From positions 1,302,001-1,366,000 of the forward strand of contig NZ_CP151792.1 in the NCBI RefSeq assembly GCF_038446525.1: 64,000 nucleotides of DNA, written 5' to 3'. Origin of the DNA: Methanolobus sp. ZRKC5 (GTDB taxonomy: Archaea > Halobacteriota > Methanosarcinia > Methanosarcinales > Methanosarcinaceae). The notes below the pieces were generated by a model. The model saw nothing but the letters and a program-made list of their open reading frames with translations. It had not been told where the DNA came from and ran no database searches. Shown piece after piece: positions 33,814-43,272 of the stretch (position 1 is the first letter of the stretch; every line of letters starts with the position of its first letter). The position numbers and the translations under genes were made by a program.

Positions 33814-35835
33814 ATGACAGAAAAAATAACGGTAGCCATTACCGGCAACCCCAATGTTGGAAAGACCTCCATATTCAATGCAATAACAGATTCAAAACAA
33901 CACGTTGGAAACTGGCCCGGAGTAACCGTTGAGAGAAAGATAGGAAAAAGAGTCCACAATGACATTGAAATGGAAATTGTAGACCTTCCCGGAACCTATA
34001 GTCTTACAGCTTATTCACTTGACGAGATAATAGCACGTGATTTCATTATTGAAGAAAAGCCGGACATTGTAGTGCAGGTTATAGATGCAACAAATCTTGA
34101 AAGGAACCTTTACCTCACGACCCAGTTGATGGAACTGGGAGTGAAAATGATCATCGCACTCAATATGACCGACCTTGCACTAGCAAAAGGTGACAGCATT
34201 GATGCGGAGAATATGCAGGAATTCCTCGAAATACCCGTAGTATCCACAATCGGAAGTAAAGGAAATGGGATAGAAGGTCTTCTTGATGCAGTTGCAGGAG
34301 AGATAGATAAGACGCAGTTCACAGAGAGCGTGTTCACCTACGAAGAAGAAATAGAGAACAATGCTGATGAACTTGGATCGATCCTTGGAACTGATCCTTA
34401 TTTTGCACATTATCCGTTACGATGGTTCAGCATGAAGTTGCTTGAGGGCGACGAGAATATAATTAAAAAAGCAAGGGAAAGCGATAGCTATACCCGTATA
34501 AATGAGATACTCAGCAAAATAGATGCTGATAGTTTAGAGGCAAAAATAGCAGACCAGAGATACAAGACCATACAGGCCATGCTAAGGCAGGTTTGTGACA
34601 TCAACACTGAACATCTTAGCGGTTCGGACATGGTTGACCGCGTGGTGACAAACAGAGTTCTTGGAATACCTATATTTCTGTCTTTGATGTGGGCAGCTTT
34701 TGAGATTACCTTCACTTTTGCCACACCCTTCATGAATATAATAGACATATTCTTCGGATGGCTCGCAGAAACTGCCACAAATGTCATTAATATCCCATGG
34801 CTGGCATCCCTTGTAGGAGAAGGAATGATAGCAGGTGTCGGGTCGGTACTGATATTCCTGCCCAACATCCTCTTGCTCTTCTTCATGCTCTCCCTGATGG
34901 AAGACAGCGGATACATGTCAAGAGCTGCATTCATCATGGACAAACTGATGAGCAAGATCGGATTGCACGGCAAGTCATTCATTCCCCTTATAATGGGATT
35001 CGGATGTAACGTTCCTGCCATAATGGCAACACGTACCATCGAAGACACCAGAGACAGGCTCATTACCATACTTATCACACCTTTCATGTCATGCGGAGCA
35101 AGGCTGCCGGTCTATGTGTTGTTGGCAGGTGCCTTCTTCGGAAGAGATGCAGGTGTTGTGATCTTCAGTTTGTATGCTTTTGGAATACTTGTCGCGATAG
35201 TAAGTGCAAAACTCATGCGAAGTACAATACTAAGAGGTGAAGATGCACCTTTCATTATGGAACTCCCTTCATACAAGATACCTACACTCAAAGGAAGTAC
35301 CATCCACATGTGGGAAAGAGGCAAGATATACCTCAAAAAAGCAGGAACTATCATACTCATAGGTGTTGTTGGAGTATGGTTACTTGCATCAATTCCGGCA
35401 CCTGGAAGTGGAGGGATCTTTGCTTCCGAGGAAATTTATGGCAGCACAAATTCCGTAATAGGCGTCATTGGAGTAATGTTAGAACCCCTTGTAGCGCCCC
35501 TTGGATTTGACTGGAGAATTGCTGTAGCATTATTGTTCGGCGTTGTTGCAAAAGAAATAGTCGTTGGTTCCATGGGTGTACTCTATGGAGTAGGCGAGAA
35601 TGAAGCAAGTCTTTCAGCCGTACTTGCAGCTGGAGCAATGACACCCCTTGCAGGTCTGGGGCTAATGGTGTTCACTCTTCTGTACGCACCATGTTTTGCC
35701 TGTATAGGAGTTATCAAAAGAGAAACAGGTTCATGGAAATGGACCATGTTCCAATTACTTTACGGCACAGGACTTGCATGGGGAAGTGCATTTGTTGTGT
35801 ACCAGGTTGGCAGCAGAATGGGACTACTTGCCTGA
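33814..35835 (+). CDS. feoB: Ferrous iron transporter FeoB
   Basis: The 673-residue protein has an N-terminal G domain (G1 GNPNVGKTSIF at residue 11, G3 DLPGTYSLT at about 54, G4 NMTD at about 115), a helical insertion domain and a C-terminal membrane part with two Gate motifs around GCNVPAIMATRT (about 396) and PCFACIGVIKRE (about 629). The cysteines in these segments line the iron path. It imports Fe(II), which a methanogen needs for its many Fe-S proteins. The spacing to feoA is 35 bases. Confidence 0.97.
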   Translation: MTEKITVAITGNPNVGKTSIFNAITDSKQHVGNWPGVTVERKIGKRVHNDIEMEIVDLPGTYSLTAYSLDEIIARDFIIEEKPDIVVQVIDATNLERNLYLTTQLMELGVKMIIALNMTDLALAKGDSIDAENMQEFLEIPVVSTIGSKGNGIEGLLDAVAGEIDKTQFTESVFTYEEEIENNADELGSILGTDPYFAHYPLRWFSMKLLEGDENIIKKARESDSYTRINEILSKIDADSLEAKIADQRYKTIQAMLRQVCDINTEHLSGSDMVDRVVTNRVLGIPIFLSLMWAAFEITFTFATPFMNIIDIFFGWLAETATNVINIPWLASLVGEGMIAGVGSVLIFLPNILLLFFMLSLMEDSGYMSRAAFIMDKLMSKIGLHGKSFIPLIMGFGCNVPAIMATRTIEDTRDRLITILITPFMSCGARLPVYVLLAGAFFGRDAGVVIFSLYAFGILVAIVSAKLMRSTILRGEDAPFIMELPSYKIPTLKGSTIHMWERGKIYLKKAGTIILIGVVGVWLLASIPAPGSGGIFASEEIYGSTNSVIGVIGVMLEPLVAPLGFDWRIAVALLFGVVAKEIVVGSMGVLYGVGENEASLSAVLAAGAMTPLAGLGLMVFTLLYAPCFACIGVIKRETGSWKWTMFQLLYGTGLAWGSAFVVYQVGSRMGLLA

Positions 35836-35856
35836 ACTACAAAGGAGATGATGTAG

Positions 35857-36318
35857 ATGAAACAAAATCATGAAAATAAAGAATTAATATTTGCAGCACT
35901 TGCAGGAGCGCTGTACACCATCTTTGGAATATTCCACATTGCAGAAGGACTTGGAATAAATACCGCAACAGCAAGTCAACTATTCGTCCCGGGCGACATC
36001 CTCGGCGGGTTCTGCCTTGTGGTCATAGGAGCAGTATTCCTTTACGGCCTAAAGGAAATGAAACAGGGAATTAACGCAGGTGTCTCCTTCGTTTATGTAG
36101 GGATATTGATGTCACTTGTATTCATGGGAGCATACCTGTTGATAATGGGCGGCACTCTGCTTGATTCCTTTATAGTCCCCGATGACTACGAAGGATGGAG
36201 TATAATGGAGACTTTCAGACCGGGAATCTACCTTGGACTACTTTCACTTGCAGGAATACTGCACTGGAAAGACAGGTTTTCCCTTAATGAAGTACTTGTA
36301 TTCAGGGAGGGAGCATAA
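35857..36318 (+). CDS. Small membrane protein in the feo operon
   Basis: The 153-residue protein has four membrane helices and no known motif that I can name. It starts after a strong AAGGAG site (seven-base spacing region before 35857) 21 bases behind feoB, and its stop overlaps the next start (TAATG), so it belongs to the iron-transport operon. A role as an accessory FeoB subunit is plausible but unproven. Confidence 0.7.
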   Translation: MKQNHENKELIFAALAGALYTIFGIFHIAEGLGINTATASQLFVPGDILGGFCLVVIGAVFLYGLKEMKQGINAGVSFVYVGILMSLVFMGAYLLIMGGTLLDSFIVPDDYEGWSIMETFRPGIYLGLLSLAGILHWKDRFSLNEVLVFREGA

Positions 36319-36623
36319 TGGTAGTCGGTTACAAATTTTTCCTGAAAAGAATAGCCACAATAATGGACTCCAAAGAGAATCTCATCATCTGGACCATTGC
36401 TGGTAGGCTCAACCTCAGGCAAGATGAATTCAGGAACCTCCTGAACATCATGGAAAAAAAAGGAGATATAGAGTGTACAGCTGAAGGAGAAATTAGCTGC
36501 GGCGGGAACTGTCCAGGGTGTTCAAAGCTCTGCGCAGGCCCTGAACTATCTGCAGGGAACAGTAAAATAAAATCCTACAGGCTGACGGAAAAAGGCAGGA
36601 AAAATTGCGGAAGAGTGTCCTGA
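36318..36623 (+). CDS. FeoC-like winged-helix protein with cysteine cluster
   Basis: The 101-residue protein has a winged-helix segment (SKENLIIWTIAGRLNLRQDE, about residues 18-37) and then CGGNCPGCSKLC (about 61-72), a cysteine group able to hold an Fe-S cluster, as in FeoC proteins. The helix-turn-helix end (YRLTEKGRKNCG) is typical of archaeal regulators. As last gene of the feo operon it could sense iron and act on FeoB or on transcription. The start at 36318 is coupled to the preceding stop. Confidence 0.65.
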   Translation: MVVGYKFFLKRIATIMDSKENLIIWTIAGRLNLRQDEFRNLLNIMEKKGDIECTAEGEISCGGNCPGCSKLCAGPELSAGNSKIKSYRLTEKGRKNCGRVS

Positions 36624-36827
36624 TACCTTTGATATTATTTTCCGTTACATTGCTTTTTTACTGTCAATTTCTGTTTTATGCTTTTTTGAACTTTCTGATC
36701 TCTGGCTCCGTTTAATTTTGTCTTTTTTGTTTTTTGCTTTTGACAAAGCCATAAGTATTAAATACAATTAGTCATCTTTAATCACTATTGTATAGATATA
36801 TACATCAATGCGTTCAAAGGTGCTCAC
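36624..36827. other. feo terminator region and trp promoter
   Basis: The first half holds long T-rich runs (TTTTTTGTTTTTTGCTTTTG near 36722-36741) suited to archaeal termination of the feo transcript. The second half has TATAGATATATACAT at about 36791, a good TATA box for trpD. I see no leader peptide rich in Trp codons, so attenuation is not supported. Confidence 0.5.
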
Positions 36828-37889
36828 ATGAAGGACTACATAAAGAAAGTAAGTGAAAAGCAGAACCTCACAATAATGGAAGCAGAGGACGCTATCACAC
36901 AGATATTCACAGAGGCCACTGATGCACAAATTGCCGGCCTCCTCATAGGCCTGAAAATGAAAGGGGAGACTCCTGAAGAGATCGCAGGTTTTGCCACCGG
37001 GATGAAAAAAGCCGCAAATACAATTGCACCGGAAGTTACCGGTGTGCTCGTGGATGTCGTGGGCACCGGTGGTGACAGGCACAATACCATCAATGTTTCG
37101 ACTGCAGCAGCCATCGTAACTGCAGCAGCCGGTGTAGCCGTTGCAAAACACGGTAACCGTTCTATAACCTCTCTTTCAGGAAGTGCTGACGTGCTGAAGG
37201 AACTCGGTATAAAGGTGGACAAATCACCTGAAGAAGTAAAAGCATCGATCGAAAAAGATGGCATCGGTTTCATGTTTGCACCAATATTCCATCCTGCGAT
37301 GAAAAGGGTCGGACCCATTAGACAGGAAATGGGAGTCAGGACCGTGTTCAATATGCTCGGGCCCCTTACAAATCCTGCAAATGCAAAAACTCAGCTTGTT
37401 GGTGTTTTTGACAAGAAGCTATGCGAACCATTTGCCCAGGTAATGAAAAAGCTCGGTGTTGAAAGAGCAATGATAGTTCACGGAGACGGCATGGATGAGA
37501 TATCCAATATATCCGAAACATATGTTGCCGAACTCAAGGACGGAAAGATCAGCACCTATACACTCACTCCTGAAGAGCTTGGGATCAAGAGAGCAAAAGC
37601 AAATGATATTGTAGGCGGCACACCGAAAGAGAACGCACTTGACATAATATACATCCTCAAAGGTGAAAAAGGACCTAAGAGAGATATTATAGTAATGAAC
37701 TCCGCCGCGGCCCTTTATGTTGCTGGCAAAGCTGGCTCCGTAAAAGAAGCCATTCCAATGATCGAAGAGATACTTGATAGTGGTAGAGCCATGGAGAAAC
37801 TACTGGAATTCAGTGATAACAACAACATCCAAGAGGTTATACATGAAGCAGCTTCCAAGAGTGAAGATATGCGGAATGCAGTCTGCTGA
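36828..37889 (+). CDS. trpD: Anthranilate phosphoribosyltransferase
   Basis: The 353-residue enzyme joins anthranilate to PRPP. Motifs are DVVGTGGDRHNTINVSTAAA (PRPP loop, about residue 77), VAKHGNRSITSLSGSADVLKELG (first part at about 104), FAPIFHPAMKRVGPIRQEMGVRT (about 149, start) and FNMLGPLTNPA. It is the first gene of the trp cluster and its 3' end overlaps trpF by 47 bases. Confidence 0.97.
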   Translation: MKDYIKKVSEKQNLTIMEAEDAITQIFTEATDAQIAGLLIGLKMKGETPEEIAGFATGMKKAANTIAPEVTGVLVDVVGTGGDRHNTINVSTAAAIVTAAAGVAVAKHGNRSITSLSGSADVLKELGIKVDKSPEEVKASIEKDGIGFMFAPIFHPAMKRVGPIRQEMGVRTVFNMLGPLTNPANAKTQLVGVFDKKLCEPFAQVMKKLGVERAMIVHGDGMDEISNISETYVAELKDGKISTYTLTPEELGIKRAKANDIVGGTPKENALDIIYILKGEKGPKRDIIVMNSAAALYVAGKAGSVKEAIPMIEEILDSGRAMEKLLEFSDNNNIQEVIHEAASKSEDMRNAVC

Positions 37890-38520
37890 AGACATAGAAC
37901 TGGCAGTAAGCTATGGAGCTGATGCTGTTGGTTTTATCACAGAGGTTCCTGTGAACACACACAGAAAACTGGATGTACAAACAGCAGCAGAGCTTGTAAA
38001 ATCAGTACCCTTCTTCGTGGACTCAGTACTTGTGATAATGCCATCTGACGGTCAACAGGCACTGGAACTTATAGAGAAGGTAAAACCAGATGTTGTACAG
38101 CTTCACAATGAGCTCAGCCCTGAAGAAATAGAGATCATACGCAACGGCACGCACCAGAAGATCATAAGGACATTTACCATACCTGTAGAAAGCAAAGAAT
38201 TGCCTGCAAAGCTTGTGACTGAACTGGATGCACTACTTGACAATGACCTGATAGACGGCATACTTCTGGATTCGGGCAAAGCAGGAACCAGTGGTGGCAC
38301 AGGCGCGGTGCATGACTGGTCAATAAGCAGGCAGGTAGTGGAAAATACAAATATCCCGGTAATACTTGCCGGTGGACTTAATCCTGAAAATGTGCGGGAT
38401 GCCGTAAAAGAGGTCAGGCCATTTGCCGTGGACACTGCCTCAGGTGTAGAGACAAATAAAATAAAAGACCCTGCAAAAATACGCAGGTTCATAAAAGAGG
38501 TCAGGTGTATCAATGGTTGA
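37843..38520 (+). CDS. trpF: Phosphoribosylanthranilate isomerase
   Basis: The 225-residue TIM-barrel protein begins MKQLPRVKICGMQSAEDIEL, with the catalytic Cys in KICGM, and has VQLHNELSPEE (about 83), DGILLDSGKAGTSGGTGAVHDWS (Asp acid, about 143) and VILAGGLNPENV (phosphate site, about 172). The ATG at 37843 is preceded by AAGAGG and lies inside trpD. An earlier in-frame start at 37774 would add residues foreign to the family. Confidence 0.95.
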   Translation: MKQLPRVKICGMQSAEDIELAVSYGADAVGFITEVPVNTHRKLDVQTAAELVKSVPFFVDSVLVIMPSDGQQALELIEKVKPDVVQLHNELSPEEIEIIRNGTHQKIIRTFTIPVESKELPAKLVTELDALLDNDLIDGILLDSGKAGTSGGTGAVHDWSISRQVVENTNIPVILAGGLNPENVRDAVKEVRPFAVDTASGVETNKIKDPAKIRRFIKEVRCING

Positions 38521-40081
38521 TTTTGATCTTACTAAAGATGATTTTACATCCCTTATTGAAAATTCACAGAAGCCTGCAATCGTGCAGCTTATGACAAAAG
38601 TGGATAGCATATGTACGCCCCTGCAGTTGTACGCAACCTTGCAGAATGCAAGTCATTCCTATCTGCTTGAATCTGTCGAAAAGGAAAAAAGACATGCAAG
38701 ATATTCATTTGTAGGTTATGAACCGGAGATGGTAGTATCTATAAAGGACAACTACCTGACAATCGAATGCCAGATGAACTCCGAGCTTACAAAACATATC
38801 TATAGCAAACTAAAGTCCATGGGAAACATTGAATCCCTTATTGGTGGCAAGTTCAGGTTAAAGATCAGCGAAGATGAAGATGCACTTGCAGCTTTTAGAA
38901 AAATATACCCCACCAGTACCGATACAACGCTACTTAACCAGAAACGCTTTGACAGGCAGACCTTCCTGGGAGGTGCAATCGGTTACAACAGTTACGACCT
39001 TGTTTACGATTCCTGGTTAGACATCGACAAAAAACCTGATGCTGACACACCGGACATGCATTTTGCCATCATGTCGAAGACCTTTGTCTTTGACCACATA
39101 ACCAACGAAACCTACATAGTGATCACACCTTTCGTGACAGAAACAAGTGACTTGGATGCTGTTTACGAGCATGCATACTCCGAGGCACTGTTGATGGAAA
39201 GGTCACTGCAGATGGCATCCGTAATAGGAATAAGTGAAGATATTCCTGCGGTAGATTCTGAAAAACCTGTTGCCAATACTGATCAGGCAGCTTACGAGGA
39301 TGCAGTACTAAAGGCAAAACAGCACATTATTGATGGTGATATTTTCCAGGTCGTGATCTCCCGAAGATACACTGTCAAAATGAAACAAACACCCCTGCAA
39401 CTCTACATCAGGCTCAGGAACATCAACCCAAGTCCTTACATGTATATCTTCAACTTCAAGGACATTGGAATAGTGGGTGCAAGCCCTGAAACACTCATGA
39501 CAGTGTACGACAGGAAAGTAATAACAAATCCGATAGCAGGTACATGTCCACGAGGAAAGGATGAAGAAGAGGATAAAGTACTTGCCGCTGAAATGCTAGA
39601 GGACAAGAAAGAATGTGCTGAGCATGTAATGCTCGTAGACCTCGGACGCAATGATGTCAGGATGGTCTCTAAAGGTGGAACTGTTAAAGTCGATGACCTT
39701 ATGAGTGTTGTGAAATACTCACATCTGCAACATATCGAGAGCACGGTGAGCGGGGATCTAAGGGATGAATGCGACCAGTTCGATGCCACAAGAGCGATAT
39801 TCCCTGCCGGAACATTGTCCGGTGCACCGAAAATAAGGGCAATGGAAATAATAGATAACCTTGAGCCTGAATCAAGAGGAATATACGGCGGTGGCGTGGG
39901 ATATTATTCATGGAATGGCGATGCTGATTTTGCAATTGTCATAAGGACTGTGATGATAAAGAACAACACAGCCTATGTACAGGCAGGGGCAGGCATCGTG
40001 GCTGACTCTGACCCGACATACGAATATAATGAAACGGAAAGAAAAATGGCTGCAATGATAAAGGCGATAGGAGGAAAATAA
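38513..40081 (+). CDS. trpE: Anthranilate synthase component I
   Basis: The 522-residue chorismate-using enzyme has the N-terminal Trp-binding region (LLESVEKEKRHARYSFVGY, about residue 49, containing the ESV element of feedback control), FQVVISRRYTVKM (about 280), NPSPYMYIFNF (about 305) and the catalytic stretch PIAGTCPRGKDEEED (about 344), with LVDLGRNDV and GAPKIRAMEI. Overlap of eight bases with trpF and one with trpG points to one transcript. Confidence 0.97.
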   Translation: MVDFDLTKDDFTSLIENSQKPAIVQLMTKVDSICTPLQLYATLQNASHSYLLESVEKEKRHARYSFVGYEPEMVVSIKDNYLTIECQMNSELTKHIYSKLKSMGNIESLIGGKFRLKISEDEDALAAFRKIYPTSTDTTLLNQKRFDRQTFLGGAIGYNSYDLVYDSWLDIDKKPDADTPDMHFAIMSKTFVFDHITNETYIVITPFVTETSDLDAVYEHAYSEALLMERSLQMASVIGISEDIPAVDSEKPVANTDQAAYEDAVLKAKQHIIDGDIFQVVISRRYTVKMKQTPLQLYIRLRNINPSPYMYIFNFKDIGIVGASPETLMTVYDRKVITNPIAGTCPRGKDEEEDKVLAAEMLEDKKECAEHVMLVDLGRNDVRMVSKGGTVKVDDLMSVVKYSHLQHIESTVSGDLRDECDQFDATRAIFPAGTLSGAPKIRAMEIIDNLEPESRGIYGGGVGYYSWNGDADFAIVIRTVMIKNNTAYVQAGAGIVADSDPTYEYNETERKMAAMIKAIGGK

Positions 40082-40671
40082 TGAAAATATTGTTCATCGA
40101 CAATAAAGACTCCTTCGTATGGAACCTTGTAGATTTTGTTTCCATATTCGAGCCGGACACAGTAGTCGTTACCAACACGATTACCATTGAAGAGGTTAAG
40201 GACATGAAACCAGATGGAATCATCATTTCACCCGGACCCGGCACACCTCACAAAGCAGAAGATGTCGGAACATGTATTGACATTATCAGAGAATTTGGAG
40301 CAGAGATTCCCATACTTGGAGTATGTTTTGGACACCAGGCCATAAATACTGCATTTGGAGGGACCATCGACCATGCAATTGGAGGACCGATACATGGTAA
40401 AACGTCCGATATAAGCCATGACAATTCAACGCTCTTTGCTAACCTAAAAGGTGGTTTCAAGGGCGGAAGATATCACTCCCTTGCCATAAAGGAACTAGCT
40501 GCTGACCTGAAAGTTACCGCGAAGACAGATGATGACATCATCATGGCCGTTGAGCACAATGAATATCCGATCTATGGAGTGCAGTTCCATCCGGAATCCA
40601 TCCTTACCGATGAAGGAGTTAAGATCATCAGAAACTTCCTCAGGGTAATCGAGGGGATGCACAAGGATTAA
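40081..40671 (+). CDS. trpG: Anthranilate synthase component II (glutaminase)
   Basis: The 196-residue class I amidotransferase has GIIISPGPGTP (about residue 43), nucleophile Cys in ILGVCFGHQAI (about 83) and the His/Glu pair in YGVQFHPESIL (about 171). It supplies ammonia to TrpE. The order trpD-F-E-G is complete here, but trpC, trpB and trpA are not in the window. Confidence 0.96.
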   Translation: MKILFIDNKDSFVWNLVDFVSIFEPDTVVVTNTITIEEVKDMKPDGIIISPGPGTPHKAEDVGTCIDIIREFGAEIPILGVCFGHQAINTAFGGTIDHAIGGPIHGKTSDISHDNSTLFANLKGGFKGGRYHSLAIKELAADLKVTAKTDDDIIMAVEHNEYPIYGVQFHPESILTDEGVKIIRNFLRVIEGMHKD

Positions 40672-40695
40672 GCGTTTGCAGGCTTATTAGTAACC

Positions 40696-41247
40696 ATGCT
40701 TATCGGTATCACAGGAACACCGGGAACAGGGAAGACATCTGTTACAAAACTAATGGAAAATGACCCATCATATCAGGTTATCCACCTCAACGAGCTCATC
40801 AAAGAAGAGAAGCTCTACTGCGAAGTGGATACAGAAAGGGACTGCGTCGTTGCTGACATGGACCTGGTATATAACAGGGTTCTGGAACTGCAGGATAAAT
40901 TATATCCTGTCACCATAGTTGACAGCCATCTCTCACACCATATTGCTGATATCGTTATTGTGCTGAGGACATCGCCTGAAAAACTGAAAGAAAGATTGGA
41001 AAAAAGGAAGTATTCAGTTGAAAAAGTACGGGAAAACCTCGAAGCAGAAGCCCTGGACATCATCCTGGCGGAAGCGGTGGACTGGTGCGAGAAGGTCTTT
41101 GAACTTAATACGACAGGAGGAACTGTGGATGGAACCTTCAAGGATATCGGGAAAATAATAAAGGCACTTAAGAGAGGAGAAACAGAAGAAATCGAACAGG
41201 CTTACAGACCAGGGTCTGTGGACTGGAGCGATTACTTATTTGATTAG
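40696..41247 (+). CDS. AK6/Fap7-type adenylate kinase
   Basis: The 183-residue P-loop kinase starts MLIGITGTPGTGKTSVTK (Walker A GTPGTGKT) and has VDSHLSHHIAD (about residue 75), the lid RKYSVEKVRENLEAEALDII and a C-terminal helix. This is the archaeal/eukaryal AK6 (Fap7, hCINAP) family that acts on adenine nucleotides and helps 40S/30S ribosome maturation with uS11. It is 24 bases downstream of trpG; the association may be only transcriptional. Confidence 0.88.
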   Translation: MLIGITGTPGTGKTSVTKLMENDPSYQVIHLNELIKEEKLYCEVDTERDCVVADMDLVYNRVLELQDKLYPVTIVDSHLSHHIADIVIVLRTSPEKLKERLEKRKYSVEKVRENLEAEALDIILAEAVDWCEKVFELNTTGGTVDGTFKDIGKIIKALKRGETEEIEQAYRPGSVDWSDYLFD

Positions 41248-41269
41248 CTTCCATCCCCTATTTTTTATG

Positions 41270-42829
41270 CTAAGGTAACGCCTTTAAAGTATCCACATAT
41301 AAAGGTAATTTCAGTGTGAAAGTACTGCCACTACCATATTCACTTTCAACTTGTACCTCACCGTTATGCATTTTTGCATACTCCCTTACAAGCATAAGAC
41401 CCAGACCTGCGCCTCCGTGTTTGCGACTTGTCGAGCCATCCGCCTGCACAAAAGGTTCAAATATTCGATCCATATCAGCTTCTTTTATTCCAATTCCACT
41501 ATCTGAAACAGATATGCATATGCTATCATCCACCTTTTTTACATCTATTGATATTGCACCACCTGCGCGTGTGAATTTCAGGGAATTTTCAACCAGATTA
41601 TAAAGCATTTCTGTGGTCTTAATGGCATCTGCTGTTATCTCCCCAACATCAGAATCTATCTTTGTACTAATAGTAATGTTCTTTTTAGAGGCCATTGCAC
41701 CCGTTCTGTTGAGAACTACAGATAAGACATACTCCGGATGAAAGCTTTCAATCAAAAGAGACATTTTTCCAGACTCTATCCCGGACAGGTCCAGCATCCT
41801 GTTAATGAGCTCGAGTAATTTATTTCCACTTGTATTAATAATTGATAACTGTTCTTTTTGTACCGTATTGAAACTACCCGATAAACCTTCGAGTAAAACA
41901 TCAGAAAAACCAATTATAGAACTCAAAGGAGTCCTTAACTCATGGCTGATGTTACCCAACAACTCATCTTTATAGCGATTAGCCTCTTCAGCAGCTATCC
42001 TTGCACGCAACATTTGTTCTTCAGCAAGCTTTCTGTTGGTTATATCTACACATGTACCAATTGCCCGATGAGGAACACCATTTTGATCGATCTCAAAAGG
42101 CTTTCCATGGCCTGTAACCCATATCCACTCCCCTGACCGGGAACGCATTCTGAAATCCATTTGAAAAGTTTCCAGTTTTTGTAGATCCCCCAGTAATTTT
42201 GAGCTTATAAACTCACTTTCGTCAGGGTGCAAAAGGGAAGTAAATGTTTCAAATGAACGGGAAAGTTCATGTGGTTCATATCCAAACATTTTGTACCAGC
42301 CAGAACTGAAATACGCGGCATTGGTATCCATATCCCAGTCCCAGAAACCAGATTCTGAAACCTCCATTGCAAGCTTGAGCCTTTCCTCACTTTTACGAAG
42401 AGAGGACTCTGCTTTTTCTTTTTCCATGAGAACAGCTTTACTATCAAGGGCTTCCCTTACAGAAAATGGAAGTCTTTTCATGCGATCCTTAAGCACATAA
42501 TCTGTTGCTCCTGCCTTCATGCATGAAACAGCAGTTTCCTCATTCAGAGAACCTGTTAAAACGATGAAAGGAATACGGTTGTCGAACTCTAGCAGTATTT
42601 TAAGTGCCTGCATGCCGTCAAACGTTGGAAGACTATAATCAGATATTACAATATCAGGGGCAAATTCTTCAAGTGCTCTTGAAAAATCTTCACTTGTTTC
42701 AACTCTCAATGACTGGAAATGCACCCCATTTTTTACAAGCATCCTCTCTGCCAATTCTGTATCAAAGGGAACATCCTCTACAAACAATATATGCAGAATA
42801 GAATCGTTTTCCATCTTTTTGGGCCTCAC
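41270..42829 (-). CDS. Hybrid sensor: receiver-PAS-histidine kinase
   Basis: The 519-residue soluble protein has an N-terminal receiver (acid pair in LFVEDVPFD, phospho-acceptor Asp in IVISDYSLP near residue 57, Lys in YVLKDRM). A PAS domain with PAC follows (KLAMEVSESGFWDWDMDTNA, then GEWIWVTGHGKP), then HisKA SHELRTPLSSIIGF (about 293) and HATPase (LVENSLKF, DSGIGIKEADM, GGAGLGLMLV). The start is GTG overlapping the preceding receiver gene's TAG (TAGTG), so both are translated together. It probably passes signals within the adjacent kinase/receiver set; no output domain is present. Confidence 0.9.
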   Translation of the reverse strand: MRPKKMENDSILHILFVEDVPFDTELAERMLVKNGVHFQSLRVETSEDFSRALEEFAPDIVISDYSLPTFDGMQALKILLEFDNRIPFIVLTGSLNEETAVSCMKAGATDYVLKDRMKRLPFSVREALDSKAVLMEKEKAESSLRKSEERLKLAMEVSESGFWDWDMDTNAAYFSSGWYKMFGYEPHELSRSFETFTSLLHPDESEFISSKLLGDLQKLETFQMDFRMRSRSGEWIWVTGHGKPFEIDQNGVPHRAIGTCVDITNRKLAEEQMLRARIAAEEANRYKDELLGNISHELRTPLSSIIGFSDVLLEGLSGSFNTVQKEQLSIINTSGNKLLELINRMLDLSGIESGKMSLLIESFHPEYVLSVVLNRTGAMASKKNITISTKIDSDVGEITADAIKTTEMLYNLVENSLKFTRAGGAISIDVKKVDDSICISVSDSGIGIKEADMDRIFEPFVQADGSTSRKHGGAGLGLMLVREYAKMHNGEVQVESEYGSGSTFTLKLPLYVDTLKALP

Positions 42830-43272
42830 TATCTTTTGAACTCATTCATTAGCAACCAATAAAAACCGATCTTCCTTATGGCCTCCACAAAGTTGTCAAA
42901 ATCCACTGGTTTTACTATGTAACTGTTAACACCAAGGCGATAACTCTCTACAACGTCACATTCTTCCTTTGAGGATGTCAACATGACAACAGGAATCACC
43001 ATTGTTTCCGGGTCACTTTTTATTGCTTTCAGCACCTCCAGACCATCAAGTTTTGGAAGTTTCAGATCAAGAAGAATCAAACGGGGTTGTGTTTTAATGT
43101 CCCTGTCTTTAAACTCCCCGTGCCCATAGATAAAATCAAGAGCTTGCTCACCATCTCCAAGGACAACTATATTGTTTACAATGTTGTTCTTTTTCAAAGC
43201 CCTAAGAGCTAATTCCACATCATTAAGGTTGTCTTCCACAAGTAGGATCTCTACTTCATTCTCCACACACAT
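42829..43272 (-). CDS. Single-domain response regulator (Rcp1-like)
   Basis: The 147-residue protein is one receiver domain. It has the acid pair in [10 protein letters not shown] (about residue 10), the acceptor Asp in [13 protein letters not shown] (about 66), Thr in VMLTSSKEE and Lys in [11 protein letters not shown]. The long insertion before the acceptor ([15 protein letters not shown]) is typical of the Rcp1 type that pairs with phytochrome-like or PAS kinases. It sits between two kinases and overlaps both, so it is the likely phosphorelay link between them. Confidence 0.93.
   Translation of the reverse strand: MCVENEVEILLVEDNLNDVELALRALKKNNIVNNIVVLGDGEQALDFIYGHGEFKDRDIKTQPRLILLDLKLPKLDGLEVLKAIKSDPETMVIPVVMLTSSKEECDVVESYRLGVNSYIVKPVDFDNFVEAIRKIGFYWLLMNEFKR

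Noticed and set aside
37774-37842. Longer trpF start inside trpD
   Set aside because: The added residues do not belong to the family, whereas ATG 37843 has a ribosome site and the canonical N-terminus.
42827-42831. TAG at the end of the single-domain response regulator as readthrough
   Set aside because: The next in-frame codon is TGA, and the receiver domain is complete, so the TAG is a real stop overlapping the GTG of the next gene.
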